This document shows positions 23,282 through 27,722 of a stretch of DNA of 27,722 nt, in pieces. The notes under the pieces were generated by a model. The model ran no database searches, was not told where the DNA came from, and worked only from the letters and a program-made list of their open reading frames with translations. The translations under genes were made by a program, and so were the position numbers. The stretch is from an uncultured Desulfovibrio sp. (lineage in GTDB: Bacteria > Desulfobacterota > Desulfovibrionia > Desulfovibrionales > Desulfovibrionaceae). The stretch is taken from assembly GCA_934546745.1 (NCBI GenBank), contig CAKTDV010000028.1:1-27722 (forward strand). Reading direction: 5' to 3'. How positions within the stretch are numbered: the stretch's first letter is position 1; the number at the start of each line of letters is the position of its first letter.

Positions 23282-24640
23282 CTACTCCCGCAAGGCCCTG
23301 TCCCAGTTCCGCAACAGGGGCTCCATGATGTAGGAGATAACGGTCTGTTTGCGCGTGGTGATGAAAATCGTCACCGGCATTCCCGGCGCAAGGTAGATCC
23401 CTTCCGGCATGTCTGTGGATTCGGGGAACATCCGCACATGGCAAAGGTAGTACGGCACCATTCCCATAGACGTCTGCTCCTCCTGCCTGTCCGCCGCGAT
23501 ATGAAGCACCTTTGCCGGAACAAGGGGCGTTACGCTGCGATCAAAGGCATCCAGTTGCGCCTGTGCCTCCTGCCCCACAAAAACGTCCGCAATCTTCTCC
23601 ACTGGTATGTGGACTTCGGCCACCAGCGGGGAATCGTCGGGTACGATATCCATCAGCCGCTGCCCGGGAGAAATCACGCCGCCGGGGGAGTGCACCTCCA
23701 GCCCTACGATGCGTCCCGATACCGGAGCCGCAATCACAAGCCGCCGCTGGGTATCCTGAAGCGGGCGCAGCTGCTCGCGTATCTGCAGGATCTTGCTGTC
23801 CAGATCGTTGATTTCCCTGGCGGCCTGCTCGATGACGCCGATGGTCACGCCCTCCTTTTGCAGAAGCAGGCCGCTTTTTTCCTGCCGTGTGGCGGCAATG
23901 GCCTGACGCAGCTTTCCGTGGGTTCCCCGGTGCGTGGCAAGCTGGCGCTCAAGCTCCAGCACCTGCGATTTTTCCAGATACCGTTCAGCCACAAGCGCCC
24001 GTTTGGCTTGCAGTTCTTCCGTCAAGGCGGCGATGACGGCACGTTCCGCCTTCATCTCTTCCTGAAGGCCAAGAATCTGTTGCGTCACCTGCGTGATCTG
24101 GGAATGCAGCAAGTCCACCTGACTGTTGTAGGAGGCCCGTCTGGCCTCAAACATCTTTTCCTCACTGTCCAGCACGTCCTGACTGCCATGACGGCGTACC
24201 AGTTCAAGGAGTTCCTCATCCCAGCGGATGGGTTCAAAGAGCTTTTTTTCCGCCTGATAGCGGTTTTTTGCGGCCAGAAACAGCGTGAGGTTTTTGTCCG
24301 CCATGTCCACCGCCGACGAGACCGTGACGCTCTGGAGCGAGATGAGCGGCTGCCCCTCCCGCACACGCTCGCCTTCCCGCACATGGATGACCCCGACGAT
24401 GCCGCCCTCAAGGTGCTGAACGGTCTTGCGCTCGGTGTCGATGATGACCGTCCCCGGCACGACGACAGCCCCGCTGATCTTGCCAAACACGGCCCAGCTT
24501 CCGAGAACGCCAAAGAAAAGGAACAGGACAAGCAGCCCCTGACGGATGATGGAAGCGAAGTCTTCCAGCTCCTCATGATCATCAGGGCGCGTTACGGTCT
24601 CAGGCGTTGCCGCTGGCTTTTTCCAGAGAGGGAATTTCAC
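23282..24640 (-). CDS. Type I secretion membrane-fusion protein (HlyD/PrsE family)
   Basis: 452 residues from a GTG start with AAGGA about eight bases upstream. A cytoplasmic N-terminus (1 to ~30) is followed by one membrane helix (about 33-53). A split lipoyl-like half-domain comes next (GGIVGVIHVREGERVREGQ at about 79-97). A long coiled-coil hairpin rich in Gln/Glu/Leu spans about 150-300. The second lipoyl half (VIAAPVSGRIVGLEVHSPGG) and a beta-barrel/C-terminal domain (APGMPVTIFITT) complete it. This is the standard HlyD layout and length. It bridges the inner-membrane ABC exporter to an outer-membrane TolC channel, which is not encoded here. Its start lies inside the ABC gene (41-nt overlap), so the two are co-translated. 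The nearby adhesin is the likely cargo. Confidence 0.93.
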   Translation of the reverse strand: MKFPLWKKPAATPETVTRPDDHEELEDFASIIRQGLLVLFLFFGVLGSWAVFGKISGAVVVPGTVIIDTERKTVQHLEGGIVGVIHVREGERVREGQPLISLQSVTVSSAVDMADKNLTLFLAAKNRYQAEKKLFEPIRWDEELLELVRRHGSQDVLDSEEKMFEARRASYNSQVDLLHSQITQVTQQILGLQEEMKAERAVIAALTEELQAKRALVAERYLEKSQVLELERQLATHRGTHGKLRQAIAATRQEKSGLLLQKEGVTIGVIEQAAREINDLDSKILQIREQLRPLQDTQRRLVIAAPVSGRIVGLEVHSPGGVISPGQRLMDIVPDDSPLVAEVHIPVEKIADVFVGQEAQAQLDAFDRSVTPLVPAKVLHIAADRQEEQTSMGMVPYYLCHVRMFPESTDMPEGIYLAPGMPVTIFITTRKQTVISYIMEPLLRNWDRALRE

Positions 24641-26363
24641 GTTTTTCGTCCTTGTTCATGCTGATGGAGACAAGAGGCTTACGAACGGCGGGCCGCTGCG
24701 CCGCGGGGGCGGACTGCCGCCGCAGGGATTCCAGCTTCTGCAGTATGACGGCGCGCGGCCCATAGAGCGGCGCTCCCTTCATCTGAAACGCCAGGATCTC
24801 ATCAGCCGCCGCCAGAATGGCGGGCTTGTGCGCCACAAGAACAATCGTCTTGCCCTCCTGCCGCAGGTGGAGCAGACTTTGCATGAGCCGGGTTTCCCCT
24901 TCCTCATCAAGGTTGGAATTCGGCTCGTCCAGCACAAGAACACAGGGATCGCCGTATAGCGCGCGGGCAAGGCCGATACGTTGGCGTTGCCCGCCGGAAA
25001 GCCCCTGGCCATACTCCCCGATGGGCGTATCATAACCGCCGGGCAGACGGAGAATCAGCTCATGCACGCCTGCGAGCTGCGCGGCCCTGAGCACCTGTCC
25101 GGCATCGACCTTGCCCATGCGGGCGATATTTTCCGCCACGGTTCCGGAGAAGAGTTCCACATCCTGCGGCAGGTATCCAAGAAAGCTTCCCAGTTGCTCG
25201 GAATCCCATGAGGAAAGTTCCGCTCCATCCAGCCGGATGCTTCCCGCCGAAGGCGGCCATATCCCCAGAAGCAGACGGCACAGCGTGGATTTTCCCGATC
25301 CGCTCGGCCCGATGATGGCCAGCGTCGTCCCCGGTTTGAGATGCAGGGAGACGCCTTCCAGAAGGGGCGCGTCATTCATGGCAAAGGCAACGCCTTCAAC
25401 GCTGAGCTCACCGCGCGGGGTAGGCAGGGACATACGCTCTTTTTCGTTGCGTCCCTTCAGCGTCGCTCTGATTCGCCTGTACGCCGATCGGGCTTCCAGC
25501 GATTGCTTGTAGGACGCCATCGCCTGATCGATCGGCGCAAGCGCGCGCCCCATGATGATGGATGAGGCAATCATGATACCGGCGGAACTCTGGTTGGTAA
25601 TCGCCAGATAGGCCCCCAGCGCGTATATGGCCACCTGAAGCCCGATGCGCAGGGATTTGCTGACGGAGTGCAGCAAACCCACGCGCCTGCTGGCGCTGGT
25701 TTGCAGGCGCATGACCTTCGCATTGAGCGTGTGCCAGCGTTCGCCAACAGCGGAGATCATGCCCATCGCCCGTATGACGTGCGCATTGCGCGTGGCCCCG
25801 GCCAGCAGCAGAGCGGCACGCCGGTTGACATCGTTGGCTTCCTGGAGCCTGGGAGCGGCAATCCGCTGGGTCAGCACGCCAAACAGCAGTACGAGCGCGC
25901 CGCCCACAACGGCCACTGTGCCCATTGCGGGATGCAGAACAAAAATCAGCAGGAAATAGATGGGCATCCACGGAAGATCGAAAAAGGCGAAAACAGCATT
26001 GCTGCCAAGAAAACTCCGCAACACCTGAACGTCGCGGATTTCCCCCTGCTCAGGCTGTTTCCGCAAGGCCGACGCCATGCGCAATTCCGTATCCAGAATA
26101 GGGAACGCCAGTTTCCGCTCAAATTCAACGCCGATACGGATAAGCAGACGTGAGCGTATCCATTCCAGGATGGCCAGCGCCGCCAGAGCGACAACGGCGG
26201 CAAGTGTAATGACGGCCAGCGTTGAGGCATTGTAGCTCGTCAGCACCCTGTCATACACCTGCAACATATAAATAGAGAACGTAAGCTGCAATATGTTGAT
26301 GAACATGCTGAAAAGCATGGCGTACAGGCAGACTTTTTTGCATATGGCTAAAAAATCACTCAT
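24600..26363 (-). CDS. Type I secretion ABC transporter/ATPase (PrtD/LapB-like exporter)
   Basis: 587 residues from the ATG at 26363, chosen over the longer frame to 26426 because AAGGGG precedes it at good spacing and the family starts close to the first helix. The membrane part (about 10-280) has around six helices, beginning MLFSMFINILQLTFSIYMLQ with the conserved QVYDRVL. The nucleotide-binding domain has Walker A GPSGSGKST (352-360), Q-loop Gln400 in GYLPQD, signature LSGGQ (455-459), Walker B VLVLDE (475-480) and the switch His512 in VLVAHKP. All catalytic residues are intact. There is no N-terminal C39 peptidase or C39-like domain, placing it with PrtD-type rather than HlyB/LapB-type exporters. 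A ~60-residue tail after the ATPase contains the overlap with HlyD. It probably exports the giant adhesin without a Sec step. Confidence 0.95.
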   Translation of the reverse strand: MSDFLAICKKVCLYAMLFSMFINILQLTFSIYMLQVYDRVLTSYNASTLAVITLAAVVALAALAILEWIRSRLLIRIGVEFERKLAFPILDTELRMASALRKQPEQGEIRDVQVLRSFLGSNAVFAFFDLPWMPIYFLLIFVLHPAMGTVAVVGGALVLLFGVLTQRIAAPRLQEANDVNRRAALLLAGATRNAHVIRAMGMISAVGERWHTLNAKVMRLQTSASRRVGLLHSVSKSLRIGLQVAIYALGAYLAITNQSSAGIMIASSIIMGRALAPIDQAMASYKQSLEARSAYRRIRATLKGRNEKERMSLPTPRGELSVEGVAFAMNDAPLLEGVSLHLKPGTTLAIIGPSGSGKSTLCRLLLGIWPPSAGSIRLDGAELSSWDSEQLGSFLGYLPQDVELFSGTVAENIARMGKVDAGQVLRAAQLAGVHELILRLPGGYDTPIGEYGQGLSGGQRQRIGLARALYGDPCVLVLDEPNSNLDEEGETRLMQSLLHLRQEGKTIVLVAHKPAILAAADEILAFQMKGAPLYGPRAVILQKLESLRRQSAPAAQRPAVRKPLVSISMNKDEKREIPSLEKASGNA

Positions 26364-26441
26364 GCAGTGCCCCTTCGGAAGAAAAGCCCCATTCTCGCAA
26401 AAAACACAGCGTTCCAGTGGGAACACTCAGGGAGAGCCATT

Positions 26442-26467
26442 ATGACGGAGAACGTGGCATGACGGAG
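26442..26467. promoter_or_regulatory. Direct repeat ATGACGGAG, possible regulator site before the secretion operon
   Basis: ATGACGGAG occurs at 26442-26450 and again at 26459-26467, a 17-bp period close to 1.6 helical turns, about 80-105 bp upstream of the ABC start codon. On the minus strand CATAAT lies at the right copy's edge as a weak -10-like element. A role in regulation is only suggested by position. Confidence 0.2.
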
Positions 26468-26656
26468 GAATCCGTTGCGCATCTCCTCTCAATACCCTTT
26501 TCCCCTCCTCTGTGCCAGTTCATTAAATTCTGTAATATTTTTAGCCAGCTACTCTGAAAGGCGGACGGGATTGCCATCGCGAAAGAGGTAATTTCAGGAC
26601 TTCCCAACTGCCCTGAGAGATCTCCGTCGATCAGAAACCAGGTCTGTTCGCAGCGC

Positions 26657-26700
26657 AAAAAAATGCTGGCTGCATCAATGTGATGCAGCCAGCAAGATAA
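26657..26700 (-). terminator. Rho-independent terminator of the Rpn-family gene
   Basis: A perfect 14-base arm TGCTGGCTGCATCA (26664-26677) pairs with 26681-26694 around a 3-base loop. On the minus strand the stem is followed by seven T (plus-strand A-run 26657-26663), giving a classic intrinsic terminator 45 bases after the Rpn stop. The plus-strand side also has a T-run a few bases further (26700-26706), so it may work in both directions. Confidence 0.85.
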
Positions 26701-26738
26701 TTTTTTACGTACTCAGGCGGAACGCGGACATCGCTCTC

Positions 26739-27722
26739 TTACTGCATGCTGGAAGCTCTCTTTTTGAGATGTTCCATAAATGCCTCCAACGATTCCGCAC
26801 GGTAAGCAGCGAGTGTCAATTCCCGCAGCGCGTCCATATCGGCGGACAAACCGGTAAGAGAGGGAATGAGGGTTGGAGGAAGGGAACCAAAACGAATTTC
26901 CAGGAGATTTTGTAACGCCAGCCCAAAGCCTTCAGCCTTTCCTTCAACTCTTCCTTCAACTCTTCCTTCAGCCCTTCCTTCAACTCTTCCTTCAACTCTT
27001 CCTTCAGCCCTTCCTTTGGCCTCTCCTTCGGCCAGCCCTTCCATCCTGCCTTCGGCCAGCCCCATCAGCACGCCTTGTCTGATGTAGTCATCCTTCCACT
27101 GGGCGGCACGTTCTTCCAGCATGGCGTCCACCTCCTGCAAATCGTGAAGTTCGGAAAGTTCTTCCGTTATCCCTGCCCGTTTCAGGACAACCCGCCCCAG
27201 CCACACGGTAAACGCCCGGCGTAAACGCGCGTATTCCGGCCCATGAAGGCGGGCTATCAGTTCTTTCACCACCTGCCGCACATCTTCCGGTTCCTGTGCC
27301 CGTTCCAGACGCACAAGGTGCGCGACCAGACCGCCGCCGTGCAGCAGTTCTTCCGATACCTGACTTTCATCCAGAAGAAAATAGTGCTGCCGGGGCTGAT
27401 AGCGCTCCAGCGGGCCGCTTACCGGCGCCAGCAGCTCCGCTACGTCCCGCGCGGCTGTCCACGGCGTTCTTCCATTGTAGATAACCATCGGGAACACAGG
27501 CGGCAATGCCTCGCCCTCGCGTATGGCCCCGGACTTGATCAGATCCTGCCATAACAGGGCGGTATACGCCAGAATCCGTACCGCCATCCACGGATCGGAG
27601 GAACTTTGAAACTCTAGCAATAAATAAATATAGATAAAATTATTTTTCCAGCGCAGCCGCCAGACGATGTCGTCGTGACGCTCCCGCAGATCGTCAGTCA
27701 CATAGGAGCCGGAACACTGCTC
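26739..27722 (-). CDS. Rpn-family (YhgA-like) recombination-promoting nuclease / putative transposase, 5'-truncated by the window edge
   Basis: The frame stays open to the last base: before the GTG at 27701 it still reads EQCSGSY, and the family normally has residues of this kind (SGSFV-DLRERRSD) well inside the protein, so the true start lies beyond the window. 327 residues are visible. The PD-(D/E)XK core is seen as DLRERHDDIVW, then YIYLLLEFQSSSD (catalytic Asp, and Glu-x-Gln), then MVIYNG. The C-terminal part has an acidic/basic EGRx tandem repeat and a final helical tail (GLALQNLLEIRFG). Rpn proteins cleave DNA and promote RecA-independent recombination; several behave as phage-defence or horizontally moving genes. 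The gene is monocistronic in view, with its own terminator. It is unrelated to the secretion operon apart from position and strand. Confidence 0.85.
   Translation of the reverse strand, partial: EQCSGSYVTDDLRERHDDIVWRLRWKNNFIYIYLLLEFQSSSDPWMAVRILAYTALLWQDLIKSGAIREGEALPPVFPMVIYNGRTPWTAARDVAELLAPVSGPLERYQPRQHYFLLDESQVSEELLHGGGLVAHLVRLERAQEPEDVRQVVKELIARLHGPEYARLRRAFTVWLGRVVLKRAGITEELSELHDLQEVDAMLEERAAQWKDDYIRQGVLMGLAEGRMEGLAEGEAKGRAEGRVEGRVEGRAEGRVEGRVEGKAEGFGLALQNLLEIRFGSLPPTLIPSLTGLSADMDALRELTLAAYRAESLEAFMEHLKKRASSMQ
26929..27036. repeat. 12-bp tandem repeat (EGRV/EGRA) inside the Rpn-family gene
   Basis: Nine 12-bp units based on CCTTCAACTCTT (plus strand) encode EGRV, EGRA or EGKA on the minus strand. 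Units 26941-26976 and 26977-27012 form a perfect 36-bp duplication. The unit length is a multiple of three, so copy-number change would lengthen or shorten the protein without a frameshift. The repeat likely forms a helical charged linker before the C-terminal tail. Confidence 0.9.

Larger units (their letters stand above)
26364..26738. other. Intergenic region upstream of the secretion operon
   Basis: A 72-codon minus-strand frame (26440-26658) has no recognisable content and I do not call it. The region should carry the promoter of the ABC/HlyD operon on the minus strand. Visible elements are an inverted repeat GTTCC-agtg-GGAAC (26411-26424), a 9-bp direct repeat (see separate entry) and the terminator of the Rpn gene. 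Confidence 0.5.

Noticed and set aside
26440..26658. 72-codon minus-strand ORF before the secretion operon
   Set aside because: No recognisable motif or clear ribosome binding site; more likely promoter DNA or a gene remnant.
26929..27036. CRISPR-like array
   Set aside because: The 12-bp units are contiguous, have no unique spacers and are translated in frame within the Rpn-family gene.
1..27722. tRNA, rRNA or riboswitch genes
   Set aside because: I saw no cloverleaf with CCA-type end, no rRNA landmarks and no leader with a known riboswitch core, though a covariance search was not possible.

Overview
The window looks like chromosomal DNA of a GC-rich, flagellated Gram-negative bacterium. 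The Desulfovibrionaceae or a close relative is my best guess: the flagellin has the ends I associate with that group, and a broken relaxase, a giant type I-secreted adhesin with its own ABC/HlyD pair, and an Rpn (YhgA-like) nuclease are a familiar mix there. There is no rRNA or other marker, so the taxonomy is inference.

Layout, left to right. (1) 1-1865 is a decayed mobilisation region. A VirD2-like relaxase with a RepB-like primase tail lies on the minus strand, broken by three single-base frameshifts and an in-frame amber codon, and it stops matching its family near position 82. A small ribbon-helix-helix protein runs on the plus strand over the relaxase 5' end. (2) 1886-2872 encodes a TIR-domain protein with a C-terminal beta-rich domain, of lower GC than the DNA to its right. 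(3) 2873-3478 is a 606-bp intergenic region with AT-rich and homopolymeric blocks between the divergent TIR and adhesin genes. (4) 3479-19926 is a giant adhesin of about 5480 residues, split by one frameshift near 7723. It has a unique N-terminus, about a dozen ~345-residue units ending in a VDAVAD-type motif, a ~130-residue Gly-rich linker, then seven ~120-residue VCBS/cadherin-like units and a short tail. A perfect 39-nt hairpin follows. (5) 20052-21583 is a flagellin whose GC-rich conserved ends flank an AT-rich Gly/beta domain; its frame is broken at a run of eight T. (6) 21616-23268 is a very AT-rich two-gene unit: a PP2C-type phosphatase directly followed by a membrane protein with a two-helix pore-loop-like N-terminus. 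(7) 23282-26363, minus strand, is a type I secretion operon (ABC exporter, then HlyD adaptor, overlapping by 41 nt). (8) 26739-27722, minus strand, is an Rpn-family nuclease/transposase-like gene cut by the right window edge, with a terminator after its 3' end.

How the parts fit: the ABC and HlyD proteins very probably export the adhesin, which has no Sec signal; the outer-membrane TolC partner is not here, nor are LapG/LapD regulators. The flagellin and the phosphatase/membrane pair lie between substrate and exporter and are co-directional with the adhesin. The pair is the best candidate for something undescribed: an AT-rich PP2C phosphatase coupled stop-to-start to a possible gated channel. 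The TIR protein beside a decayed mobilisation module is a plausible defence effector.

Caution: the frameshifts in relaxase, adhesin and flagellin all look like loss of one base within or beside a short homopolymer or doublet. This is the pattern of long-read consensus errors, so apparent gene breakage here should not be taken at face value until checked with raw reads.
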